From Undaria pinnatifida (lineage: Eukaryota; Sar; Phaeophyceae; Laminariales; Alariaceae), in NCBI GenBank assembly GCA_012845835.1, contig JABAKD010000005.1, forward strand, positions 1,399,075-1,463,074: DNA of 64,000 nucleotides. The letters run 5' to 3'. A program made the translations under genes and the position numbers. The notes beneath the pieces were generated by a model. The model saw only the letters and a program-made list of their open reading frames with translations, was not told the origin of the DNA and did no database searches. Position 1 is the stretch's first letter. The number at the start of each line of letters is the position of its first letter. Positions 12,005 to 25,356 of the stretch are shown here, one piece after another.

Positions 12005-13430
12005 ACGCTAGCAACTTAAACCCTAACCCCTAACCTCTACGGCGTACGGCAGTAAATTTATTCGAGAAACAAAATTAACGACGGGTTATTTTTACGACGG
12101 TATTGTCAGAACACAACGAATTCGCGGCATTTCTTCCCCTCGGTCTTGACTGAAGCACCGAGCACCGTGGGCTCACCGGTTAGGATATCCGCGTGACTGG
12201 CCATGGCTGGTCCACCAGCTACGAGGGATGTTACGACGGTGGTTTCAGTTGAGTAAATCCGTGAAGATTTCAGAAAAAAGGACACGAAAAGGAGTCAATC
12301 GGGGGGGAATACGAGTTATAACCTCTGAGAGATACGCCTTCTTATATAGATAGGTAGGCCGTACGCGGCGTGTGACCCCCACACCCCCCCCCTGCATCTT
12401 CTTGGAAATACCGTTTCGTTTTTTCGGTGTTTCACCACGAAAGAAGAGCACCAACAGAGGCAGACGCAGGAGATGGCTCAGGCGGACAAACACCAGGCTG
12501 CCACGGGAGCTCAGGTGGCAGGCTTTGCACTAGTCTCGGGCGACATTTAGCGTGCCTAGTAGGAATAGGTTGGAGTGCCGCGCTTGAAAAAAAAAACTTG
12601 TGACCACGATTGCTTATCTGGAAATAAATGCACCGATAAGAGTGTGCTTTGAATCTTCCATGTTGCACTCAAACCTCTTCAGTCACCACAATACATATAC
12701 TTGGCTTTTAGAGAGTTTTGGTTGTTGTGGTGGCGGTCGACGAAGGTAGGGAGGTGATGTATCGCAAGAAACAGTGGACGGCGACGGTAACTCAAAACAA
12801 TGCATAGTGTATTTGATTTTAGCGCGAAACAAAAATCAGGCAATCGCAGGACAGACACGAAGAATGACGATAGCAAAGCCCCGGCGACACAAAACGGCAA
12901 GCGCGAACAATTGTGGGTGTACTAGATTTGAAATGGCGAACCTGGCATGTTGAATTAGACGCGCATCGGGCACAATGCATGCCAGCTGGTCGATGTCCGG
13001 TTGAAAAAAATGTTCACGAATCAAGCCTCCAAGAAATCCAACATGCATAGGAAACACTCTTAAGGCAGACGGAAAACAAAATGCGCTCCACATCCATCTC
13101 GCCCAAAATAAACGACTTGGCGAAAAAACGTGTGGGTAACCCGATAAACGGCACCATGGAATAGTAATCCATGGATTGGTAAAACGCCACGAGGACTCCC
13201 AATTTGTATTGGGTGATTCTTAGCTGAGGAGTTGAACCAGTCAGAATCGATTTATGGTCTTCGATGAATGGACACGCAGTCCATGTTGAGCATCGCTCGA
13301 GCACCCGAGCCAGAAGTGCTCATTCACTTGATACACTCATGAGAGAGAAGATAACTGTGTTCGAGCGCGTCGGGACATAGTCCCGCCGTCAGGCTCAACC
13401 CCGTGAAATAGAAGAGCAGGGTGAAGGCTG
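12005..13430. other. Intergenic, no gene seen
   Basis: Begins with a short telomere-like 'accctaacccctaacc' at 12020-12035. Otherwise unremarkable, moderately AT-rich sequence without recognisable coding or repeat structure. Confidence 0.5.
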
Positions 13431-13630
13431 ATCGCTGGGTGCCACGACTAAGCAGCACCAGTAATTTTATTGTTCTTATTTTTTGCCCTCCGATGATGTA
13501 GCGTAGATGCCGTTCGGATAGAAATCGAATACGACCCTTCCGTACAGCAATGGCATAATACCTCCTTTATTAACCTCCAACAACCATTTCCCAATTTTTC
13601 ACTCCCCGTACAACCTTTTGTGTATAGCTT

Positions 13631-13842
13631 ATAGTTGATCCTGTTTCTCATCAACGTTCCAGTGATCTTTTCGGTTCCTCAAGACCCATATGTCCATTTG
13701 CCTAGGAAATCCGGGAATGAACCCAGGATGTCCCCTTATAGTTGATCCTGTTTCTCATCAACGTTCCAGTGATCTTTTCGGTTCCTCAAGACCCATATGT
13801 CCATTTGCCTAGGAAATCCGGGAATGAACCCAGGATGTCCCC
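13631..13842. repeat. Tandem duplication, period 107 bp
   Basis: The segment starting 'atagttgatcctgtttctc' and ending 'ccaggatgtcccc' occurs at 13631-13735 and again at 13738-13842, essentially unchanged, so the duplication is recent. It overlaps the 3' end of the Cys-rich ORF below and provides its last residues. Confidence 0.9.
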
Positions 13843-14604
13843 TGGCCACCATGGGTAGAGGGTTCAAAATTACACCCTCTTCTTGCCGTAGCATGGCTTT
13901 TTTACCACAACATACGTGCATTATATGCGCACTGATTTCTCTACGCAGCACGTTGCATCGGATCAGGCACCTCTTACATTCCGCGCAACTTCTATGGTTC
14001 ATTTTCCCGTCCGATTTATGTTCAGCATAAGCTCTGAACATCGGTAGCGCTTTATTAGGAATGCCCACACAATCGACGAAAGCCAAAGGGAAGCAAAACA
14101 GCCAGTTAAACCGTAAGCCTTCCTATCTATGCACATAATAGATAGGTTGGCTACCTCCATTTTGTACCTAATTGCTGACTTTACGCGGCTCGACATAACG
14201 TTCCCTAATATGCCACTCCTTTTGAGCAGGCTAGACATACTACACATTTCACATTTAACCACAACACCCTCTTTGTTAAGGTATGTGTCACCCAACAAAA
14301 TACAGCAATGAGATTCCATTTCACTCACACCATTCCCATAAGAAGAGCGCCAAAGTAAACCACCATTTGGTTTTAAACGCGTGCCCTATACAGCACATTG
14401 TGGACATACTTCAATCCAGGACAGACAACATCTACAGCTCGAGTGGTAAATCATCGTACCTTGTAGCCCACATCCCTCTCCGAAACGCCTTTTTATCTGT
14501 TTCTGGTACATTACACACATCTCCGAAACGAAACGGCACGCGAACCAGAACGCGTATTTGCAAAAACAACCCAATGGATTAGAGCACGACACACATATTT
14601 CCAA
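13736..14604 (-). pseudogene. Broken Cys-rich hypothetical ORF
   Basis: Three consecutive minus-strand frames (14386-14604, 13999-14328, 13736-14086) share a style unlike the flanking sequence. They are rich in Cys pairs ('CRCC', 'CPQC', 'CEMC', 'CAECKRC', 'HVCCGKK') and hydrophobic stretches. The last two overlap and could be one ORF split by a single frameshift near 14040. Cys-x2-Cys pairs suggest zinc binding, but I recognise no family. It may be a decayed gene of a virus or mobile element, or simply chance. The end of the last frame lies in the tandem duplication at 13631-13842. Confidence 0.3.
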
Positions 14605-15117
14605 ATATCCGAATAACGCATTCCTGAGCTTCTCTATGTCGCACGCCCCTCTTTCCTGCTCTCTGCATATTTATAGCTCTCGAAGGGTTTACGTGCCTCC
14701 ACCAATTTGTGTTGAAAGCACAATCACCCTTCTCCCCCCCCCCCCGAAGATCATGTATTTTGCACCGGCGGCTTGGCGTTTACACACACGTTAACCCGGT
14801 TAACCGAAACCAAATCCGACGGCAGACATTGCGACGAACAGCCGCCCGCCGCGTTATAAAGGTATAACTGGCAACACCAGCCCCCCTGTGTGTGGCGAGT
14901 AATGTTTCTTACACAACAGCAGGGAAAAACACACCCACCCCCGTGCGAACGTGCTTCGCATGATCTTTGGATGGCTGCCCCACAGCGACGGCCAGAATGT
15001 GGTTGCCATACAAATTTTATGGGGTTAACCCGCCGCGTTGTTAGCTTTATCGGCAAGAGCACACGCCTTACCCGCGGTTGCCCCCGTTCCCCCCACGCGT
15101 TAATGCGAATCATCATC

Positions 15118-18100
15118 TCAAGGGCAGAGCTGCTCCACCCACGCGCGACCATAGTTCGGAGAAGATTTGGAGCACTGCCTGATAGCCTCTGCCAGGATGT
15201 GGTGAACCTCGGTTGTGAAGTGCCGCGGGTCCCAGAAGATCCGCCTGTCCGGGTCCTCGCAGACCGTAGCGGACGGGTAGCCCTTCAAGCAATTCTGGCA
15301 AGGGGAGGAGCCGTCGGCGCAGAAGGCACACTCGTCCCGGCATCCGGCGGCCCTATCCCCCTGGAATATTAACACGATTTATTTTTGAGGTGCACACCGC
15401 AAGAAGGGGGAAGGGTAATGTCATCAATTGGAACATTTTTTTCTGCAATTGGATAAGGGTGCGCGGCGTGAGCTGGAACATCGGTCACTAACTAATTGTA
15501 GTAAACGTTTCCAGGAATCAGAAAGCACACCGGAGGAGGAGGGAAGGGTAGCGTCATCAGTTGAATTGTGTTGTTTCTGCCGTTGGACAAGGTGCGGCGT
15601 GAGCTTCGACATAAGGCACTACTGCTAGTAGAGCATTCCCAGAACTCAGTGTACAACGAAGGGAAACTCAGCAGGACTCTTATGCACGACGTCTACTTAC
15701 CTTCTTCCCCTTACCCCCGGCTTAAAAATATGTATCTATAATCCATCTGTGATGCGCCTCGATTCCACCTTCTGCATTTATGATTATGTACCTTGATATA
15801 TATTTTATCCGTACATCGTTTCTTTTAAACTGTGGCTTTTGTTGTATTCTTTGGATTCTGCTTGTTTGGAGGAATGCTGGTGGGTGGTCAACATTGAAGC
15901 TCATGCTGCACCTTCTCTCATGGCAAACGCACGGATGTAAAAAATCAAACGTATTGCGGCATGAAATTCACCTGGGTCCACCCACGATCTCTGTTGGCGT
16001 GCATTTATAGTCGACTTTGAAACGCGTGCCAAGGCATGGGGGGGGGTAACCAAAGAGGTCCCCGAGGAAGGAAATTGATACGACCAGAGTAATAGACACT
16101 TCTGCGCAATTGATATCACGTCATTATCTTTCTCGCCATCCATGACGTAGCTTTCATTCATCCCCCCCCCCCCCCATCCAACGCCCCGTCCTTCCCCACC
16201 ACCCGCACGGTTGCCTAGACCTAGCGCCACGCGTATAGCAAGCCCCTACATACATATGTATGATTAATACGCGCGATCAGACTATCACACACAATCTTGC
16301 AAAGATGAGTTTCGATCAAATCTTTTGATTTCACAGCTGGAGTGTATTTTAATATGATGTGTGACCTCAACCTCTAAAGAACCCTTCCCCCCCCACCCCC
16401 CCCCCTTTTTTTTTTCCCCAGCTCTCTCTTGCTCAAACGCCCGAACCTAATATCGAAATCCGCCAGAGTAGTAAACACCTCCGCGCCCTAGATATCACCT
16501 CATTATCTTTCCAGAGTCATCCATGCCGCTGCTGCAATTCCCACCCCCACCCCGGCCCCCAACGCCCCCTCCTTCCCCATCACCCGCACCATCGCCTAGA
16601 CCTTGCACCACGCGTATAGCAAACCCCTACATCTATGCGACCTAAAGCCCTTTCGCCCCCCCCCTCCCACCACCCCCCGCCTCCCCAACCCCCCCACCTC
16701 CTCGAACACTCCGCCCTCTACTCACTGGTTGTACGACTTACAGGACATACATGATACACTGGTGCATTTTTTCCAAAACTGTCAGATTTGTCCCCTCGGA
16801 GGTCAGATTGACACATATTGAACTGCCCCACCCGTCCCCCCCCCCACCCCCACTTCCCTCTTGATCGAAACCAGGCCCCCACGTCCTTAAACACTCCGCC
16901 GTCTCCTCACCGATCATTATTCGACTTACAGGATTCACTTGATAAACTGATGCATTTGCTTCCACAGCTGTCAGATTTTGTCTCCCTCAGAAACGGGTTA
17001 TATAGTTTCCGCGCACAGACTGACTAACATCACCCTGTTGGCCCTGATAGCTACACTGTAGTTCCAAGGGCAGTCGGCGACCTATATCCTTAATGAGGAC
17101 ACACAACCCGTAAAACGCGCGATCGGAGTATCACGCACAGCTTGCAAAGATGAGCTTCGACAACATGTTCGATCTTTCACAGCTGGAGTGTATAAATATT
17201 TTATTATGACATCTTATGTGAAGGAATTACCTATTATTGAACGCGTACTGCCGACGGCGCTATATGTGAAGCGGCTACCTAGTATGCTGCCGACGGCGCC
17301 ATTGTAAAAGAGTATTACATTAATAGTGTCTTGTCGACGACGCCATATGTTAAAATGTACCAGGTATTGTTTAGGGTCGAGGCGACGATGTCACATGTGC
17401 GATCGCGGTAAAATGCCGATTGATTACCAAGTAATGAGTCCAGGATAGCAAGCTTTAAAAACCGCCCGACCTATGTTTGCACGTATCAAAGGCGTAAGGT
17501 TTTTCAGATGTGCAAGTCAAGTTCATCAACGGTGTATGTATGGCAGCACTGGCCACGCCGACCTCGAGCCGACCTCGAGCCACCCAAAGGGTTGGGATTG
17601 GGGTATAAAGGCAAGGGTCAGGGCTAGGGTTAGGGTTAGGTGCGGGGTAAGGTTGGTCCAGGCACCACACACGTTTTGTGCTGACTTGCATCAGCGAGCC
17701 GCCACAAACATAGTCCATGTCGCTGATGCTTTGACGTGCAAATCTGAAAGTCTTGAACGTACGTGCGACTACACGACAACTTGCCTTGCAACACGTAGCT
17801 TACACATACGGTATCAGGTTACCTGTGCGTCCCCGTGATATCTGACGTGTAGTCCACAGGGGAACGCAGGTTCAGACAGGGAGTACCCAAGAATGATTCC
17901 AGCGAAAAATTCATATAGATATATGTATGTGGAGCAGTTGCCCACCCTACAGGTCGGTGTTGGTCACCCCCGAACGTTCAATTTAACGCCCCTGGGGCAT
18001 ACCAAACCGAGTGATGAAGGTTTTTAGAGATCGAGCAGTAGTCAATGGTGGTTTGATATGCACTGTCGTATACGGTAAAGTGTCTTACCGGCGACGGTGC

Positions 18101-21100
18101 TACTTTTCTTCTACTGAGCTGACGGCGTAATAGCACCGATCGACGTTCCCAGCCCGGGGGGAGCCTTGGAATATAATAACTGACACAATACGGTATCAGC
18201 TTACCCGAGTTCCCATGATCTCCGACTGTTCGTCTATCGTGAAGTGGAAATCGAGGCAGGGGGTACCCAGCGATCCTCCCGGGCTGGCGGTAAAACCTAG
18301 ATCCTCGAATATTTCAGGCTTGTCGACCAAGGCCTGACGGCAACACGACACAAAGTATGGGGATGGAGGAAGATTAGCGAGAGTAGGAGGAGAGGCAGGC
18401 GGTACACCCGGTACGAATAAGGCGATAAAAACTCGTGCGAGCGGAGCGGTAAATCGCAGACGGTAAAGAGAGTTCGCACCCTCACGATGGGGACAGGATG
18501 GGGACAGCATCATCAGTTGGGACTGGTCGACCAAGGTTCCGAGGGGGGTTGTCGAACGCAACAAGAGGAGAGGCAAGTGCTCCGAGCGATATGCACAGCG
18601 TGAGCAAACTTCAAGCAAGACAAGCAGGAAACCTCAGAGGGCTATACGGTAGAGCTCGCCCTTGGTTCAAGCACAACTTTCACGTCGTATATCTGGGATA
18701 CTTTTTCAAGCTGACCGGCGAAGGCCTGACAGAAGGTTGGCAAAAGCGAAAGGCGATGCATGGGGCTGGAAGGTGTACGAGGGTGGTAAGAGGATGGAGA
18801 CGCGTTTGAAGACAGGAGGAGGGGATTGTTTCCCTTGTTTTTTTTTCTTTTGGGAACGTTTTTTGGGAATTATCGACGTCGGGGCTCGCGTCTTGCACGT
18901 TGTCGGATATCCCCCCTTTTTTTTAAGCAAGAAGAGAAGGAGATTGGCAAGAGTAACGGGAAAGAAAGAAGAAGACTAGAGAAGGGCAGCAGTCTTAAAT
19001 CAGGACGCTACAAGGGTCGGACTATATCAGGTAAATGACAACAGAAACAAGAGATACAGGCGGTACAGGCGATATACGTCGGGCGTTGAAAAGTCATGCA
19101 AGAGGGGCAGGAAAGATCGGGGGTTTGCTCGTCTCTCTCTTTCGTTCTTGTCTCTTTGTTGTTGTAATTTTTGCCAGCCTTCAACGTAGAACATGGGCAT
19201 CAATGTCGATCGTTCAAAACCAAGGGAAACTCACAAAAAAAGAACAAAACCTATGCACGAAATCTACTTCCCTTACACTCAAACAATTTTTGTTTTGGGA
19301 GTCTGAGTACGGATCCCGCAATTAAATAAGGCTTCGCTTGACTTTCAAAGCAAGAAAACAATCTTGGTCGCTTGGCTCCCAAGCTCTCTCTTGCCTCATT
19401 GTTAGGCTGATGCCTCATTGTTAGGCTGACTCTACAACGGTTGTGATAACTTACCGCACTCAAGGCGTACATGTCCAGAACCCGCACTTGACGGTTAGCT
19501 TGAGCTATCTCCGCTGCAGCAGCCCGCAATTGGAGGGATACGAGGTCCAAAGTGTCGGCGAGCCCGGTGTCGATCACATCCTGACAAAACAGCGGCATCA
19601 TTGGAACGGAAGGTGTTTGTGCAACTAATCCTTCAACTACGTACGTCAGATTTAAAAAAACAAATAAACAGCGTTGTCATTCAAAACCGGAGGCGATTGT
19701 ATATTTCGCATGAGTTTAAACTACCTCAGCTTGAGTTTGATTAATTGAGGTGTGCTTGACACTCAGCGTTGAATCGGGTACCATAATCGGGACGGCATCT
19801 ACGCCACATTGTCGGGGGACAACACACGAATGAGACTGTGTACTCATATCACAGCATGCATGGGACACCGTAGATGGGATGCCGCGGTAGGGAAGGGTCT
19901 ACTCACCGCATGCATACCCAGTAGACACTACGAGACGCTGCATTATTATCTGCGAAGATGAAGTACAAGTATGGGAATCGGCTAGTATTTGATAAGTGTG
20001 TTTAATGTCGAAAAAATTATCAGCACAAGAAAAAAGCGTCGTTTTTTTTCTTGGGGTGTCCACAATTTCTATGGGTAGCGTTGGGGTAGGGGTGGTTTGG
20101 GTCAGCGTTAGGGTGAGGGTTGGGTTTAGGGTCTAAAGTGTGTTCCCGGCAGTTTTAGGTTTTTCTTACTCCTAATACTGGAAGCACACGTGGGCCAAGC
20201 CAACTTCCCCGATTTTTTTTTCCATTCTGTATCCTAAATACTAATTCAGAAGTGCGGTAAAGGGGGCTCTGCATACCCGTATAGAAGTCGCATGCTCCGA
20301 CAAGGCCGGGACGGAGCACGGCCACTTTTCACCGACCAGGTAGACGTCGGGTGCACCTCTAGCACGAAGCGCCGTGATGTGATCGGTGGGTCACACAAAC
20401 GGTGAGGGTGTATCCACTTGCGAGGCGGACTTCGGCACCTTCTGCGAAGTTTTCTTGCATAATAAGCTCGCACGGTTGTTGGGGTACGATTGAGCAGAAA
20501 ATGTTTCGACTGACCCCGCTCCTCAGCTCAGGAGGTACGGAATACATTCATTTTTGGCATATTGTCAAAATATTACAGTATTACTATGGTGTTTGGCGCT
20601 TGCGTTCTGCCATGAGGGTAGCACTTTTTCGTTGAAATGCTTTCGGAGTGACGGTGTATTTTAACCCGATATCACGATAGGACGATATCACGATACCACG
20701 ATATGACGATATGACGACATGACGATTGGACGATTGGACGATATGACGATGTGACGAAATAAATGACGATATGACGATTGGACGACATATATGACGATTG
20801 GACGATATACATGGCGATATGACGATATAACGAAATAAATGACGATATCACGATTGGACGATATATATGACGATTGGACGATATGACGAAATGACGATAT
20901 GACGAAATGACGATATGACGAAATGACGATATCACGAAATGACGAAATGACGATATCACGATATATATATGACGAAATGACGATATGTATGACGATTTAT
21001 ATGACGATATTTTGAAATGACACATGCAACGGTAGATGTGCGCCGGTTCATTTCTGCGGCTCTCCTCGCTCGAACTTCTCTTTACCCGACCGAAAATCTG

Positions 21101-24100
21101 ATTGTTGGAAAAAAATGAAAGCGCTACCCGACGGAAAATAAATCCCATTGCCTAGGTATACGACAAAAAATAATGTAGCGAAACAAGGACGACATTCCGA
21201 CGATTGTGTTCAAAGTATTTATTTGTAGTATTTGTAGTAATTGTAGTATTTTATATTTGTAGTATTTGTACCATTTGTACCATTTGTACCATTTGTAGTA
21301 CTTTATTATTAGTAGATACAGATTAAGGAGCCTCGTCTTTTCGAATATAAAATAGCCAAAAAGTGGTGAAACTTATCACCTATTATTATAAAAAATGAAA
21401 ATACACTCCAGCTGTGAGATCGAAGATTTCGTCGAAACTCATCTTTGCAAGCTGTGTGTGATACTCCGATCGCGCGTATTACGAGTTGTGTGTCCTCATT
21501 AAGGATATAGGTCGGCGACTCCCCTTACAACTACAGTGTAGCTATCAGGGTCAACAGGATGATTTTAGTCAGTCTGTGCGCGGAAACTATAAAACCCGTT
21601 TCTGAGGGGGACAAAATCTGACAGCTGTGAAGGGAAATGTAACCTTTGATCAAGTGAATCTTGTAAGTCGAACAACCGGTGAGGGGGGTGGGGCGGAGTT
21701 TTGAAGGACGTGGGGGCCTGGTTTTGATCAAAAGCGAGCGGGTTTGGAGGGGGGGGGGGGGGGGGGGGGGGGAGGAAGGGGGCAATTTGTGCATGTAAGC
21801 TATAAATCTTTTCGAGGGGATAAATCTGACGGTTTTGACATCAGTATATTATTGGGGGCGGGGGGGGGGGGTTGGGGCGGGGGGGGTTATATACCTATAT
21901 CGTAGCACTTGTCATATCGTCGAAAATTTGTCCTTGTTTAGCAACATTATTCGCTGGACTGTATGTCTAGGCCGTGGGATGGGTCATCGCGGTTAAATAC
22001 CAGCTGCACCCCGGTCGAAGTAGGCGTGGTTTGATTATCATCAAATCAACATCCACCACAGCTTCTTCGCTAACAACAACAGCCGTTTTTCGAACATCTC
22101 TTTGTGTTAGCTAGATATTAATATACTACAGTGACATATACCACTGGTGACCATACCCACCAGGCAGAAGTCAGCCTTGCCTGCTAGCTCAGCGAATACG
22201 CTGTATCTTACCAAGGCTGCGGGATTATCGTGATGTACCCCGCCCAGTTCTCACTATCGAGTATAGTCCACTCGCGCGCGAACGTGGACCTCTGCATCTC
22301 GCTCAAAATGGGCTAACACAGGTTTTGATAACGCAGCTTTCAACAAATATTGCTTGACGGTGGTGCGTATTGTGAAAACGAAACGCATGGTATGTTACGG
22401 TTGGATAAAAACGGCGCAACCATCACCATTGCGGGCCACAAAAATGACACGTGCCAAACCAGAGTAGCCGTGGCTATCTCTAAGATAGACACGGTCTGGA
22501 GTCCGTTTGGCTGTCGTTGACCCTGGGCGTCAGCTTTACTTCAACTGTAGTATTCGATGTAATATACCTCGAGCTTTCTTGCCCATGAAATTGTTCAAAT
22601 GATTTGGTAATCGTCGCAATGGTCGACAACAGAGGGCGCCCGCTCCTGAGAAATGCGCCCTAAATAAAATGAGGCTTGTTATTTTTCTTTCGACAAATGA
22701 GAAACTTGAGCCGAAGACGGGGCTCGGGGTATGGCGCCGTACTAAACACCGTATCACTCCTCGTAGACAGCACCTCGATTTTTTTTCGTCACTTCACGTT
22801 TTCGGGTGACAATAGGAATAACAATGATAGTAGCCTGTGCGAAATGCTTGCCACAGAATAACCAATTCGATATCGACGGCAAATCGCAGGTTTCTCCAGG
22901 CTAAACAATTTATGCACACTCACGGGTATCCCCCTGGCGGATGGCAAGCTGGCGAGAAGAATCCTCCCAGTCACCCCGCGCTTAATTAGCCTTGCGATCG
23001 CTGCTTTCCAAGCGCCGATGATTTCCTGCGACATCCGGGGGAGGGCACATTCGTCGTGGGGCTGTGGTGAAATCTTTCGTTGTGTCAATCTATCCATCTG
23101 TGTCTTGTCTATATAATATCCGTCAGACTGAGTAAGCCTGACGATCGCTGCATCCTAAGCGCCGACGATTTCTTGCGGCATCAACCAAATAGAGCCCCCT
23201 CTCCCTGATCATCGGCCCAAAGGACGTTGCCGGAGCTCCGTCGGTGAATTTCACGACGTTCAAAACAAACGGGTCCTCTCATCCATCCCTTCCAACATTT
23301 TAGCGAGTAATCCGCAAAGCAATGGCCATGAACCAGGCTAATTACCCCATCGAATCCTCACAATCAACCAATCAATCTATAAAATCCGCTCAATCAATCA
23401 ACTAATCAGCCAACCGACCAACCGTTCAACCAACCAATGAATCAATCAACCAACCAACCAAGCAATAAACCGGTCAAGCCCAACCAATCACAATCAACCA
23501 ACTAATGAACTCATCATACCCACACGATCAACCTCACCATCAATCAAGCAACCCATCAACCAAGCAATCCTCACCCTGACCATCGGCTCGAAGGTAATTT
23601 CCGGTTTGCCGTCGACGGTTTTGAAGACCATATCAAAATCAACCGGGTCTTGGTAGCCATCCCCTCCGACAGAATAGCGAGTAAATGCATCAAACAACCG
23701 AAACGGCTCGTTGCTGCCAATCAGAATGATGTGCGTGTGATCTGTATACCAGGGAAGGTACGACGGGATTACGGAGGAACGGACAAGCGCACCGTGCGAT
23801 GTTGGTGGGGTGTACTGTACGGATGTGTTGCTACAGAAGCAACAGCATAGTAGGGTAACCACCCCCCTCCCATCGTGTAGCGAGTAACTACTGAATCTCA
23901 ACAACGCGCCCGACTCGTTGACATCGATGGCGATGATGGCTGTGTGGTCAGTACACTAGATATAGGATGAAATCACGGAGGAGTGAGCAAAAACACGGTC
24001 TGATATGGTCCTGCCCTATCGTAGTATTGCCCATCTTACTGCACCGCCGTCGTTGAAAAGGATACGCCAGATGAGAGGTTTGCGAAAGACATGCAGATGG

Positions 24101-25325
24101 TGCCTTGCCCGTGTAGGCACAATTCGGCGCGGGTCGAAGATGGAAGGAAACGTTATGAGTCTCTCCCACGAACAAGTATGTGACCCCGGATACATCTATG
24201 TTATAAAAATCAGAATACACTACTCCTGCTGTGAGATCGAAGATTTTGTCAAAACTCATTTTTCCAAGCTGTGTGTGATGCTCCGATCGCGAGTATTACT
24301 GGGTGTGTGCCCTCATTAAGTATAGACTATAGGTCGACAACTTCTATTAAAACTACTCACCACACGAAAAAAGAGGGGGCAGGAGAAAACGTGCAAATAT
24401 TCGTAATGGAGTTGGGACGAAAAAAACTAGTGGTGGTATGGTTTCCGCTTGGTTTTTCTCTGCTTTCTCGATTGTTCTATGGGGGTGGTCGACAATGAAG
24501 CTCATTCATGTCAATACCCAGTTTTGTCCACTTTTCATGATTTTAACCCTATCTATCAAAACGAGTAACAACAGAAATAGTTGCAACAAATTTACCATTA
24601 TAATGCCCCAAACAATGACAACATACATGACAACAGCAACGAGATATGATCGCATGGCAAACATATTTAAAGCAAAAAAAAACATATCGAAGTCAGGATA
24701 GTGGCTTACCAAGAGTTGCGTCCGTGACTTCGAGGACATCCTTTTCGTACCGGAAGACCTGTTCACGCAGCGTCTGCGGAGACATTGCGGAATACCAGTA
24801 GCGCCGATAGCAGGGGACAGAGGGCAACACAAACCCAGAAACGCAAGGAGCAAGGGACGGGGGTCAATGCAAAAGCCGCCTCACCGACAGCAGGGTGTGG
24901 GCGTGGCATATAACCCAGTAACGCTAAGAGGAGGGGATGGGGGCCGAACCAAAACACGTAGTAGTGCCAAATTACAAAGGGGATGAGGGGCAAAACTAGG
25001 GACAGGTTAGGTTATTATATAATAGCTTCAATCGTCAGGTTTGTCCCCTTTGAGAATTTATAGTTTCCGCGCACATATTGAAATGTCCCGCCCCCCGCCC
25101 CCCCCCCCCCCCCCTCCCCTCCCCCTCCACTGACCTCTTTTTCATAACAAACCCCAACCCTTTCCCCCCGCCGCCCCTCCGTCCCCCGATCCCCCCCCCC
25201 CCTTCCGCCTAGTCTGTCCAAACGCCCCACTCACAATCAAAATCGGCCTGAGTAATAAACACCTATACGCAGTTGATACCACGTCATTATCTTTCTGACC
25301 ATCCATGACGAAGGTTTCAATTATT

Positions 25326-25356
<31 letters not shown>

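Noticed and set aside
20665..21010. Possible CRISPR-like array
   Set aside because: Units are 7-12 bp with no spacers of constant size, in a eukaryotic intron; it is a minisatellite.
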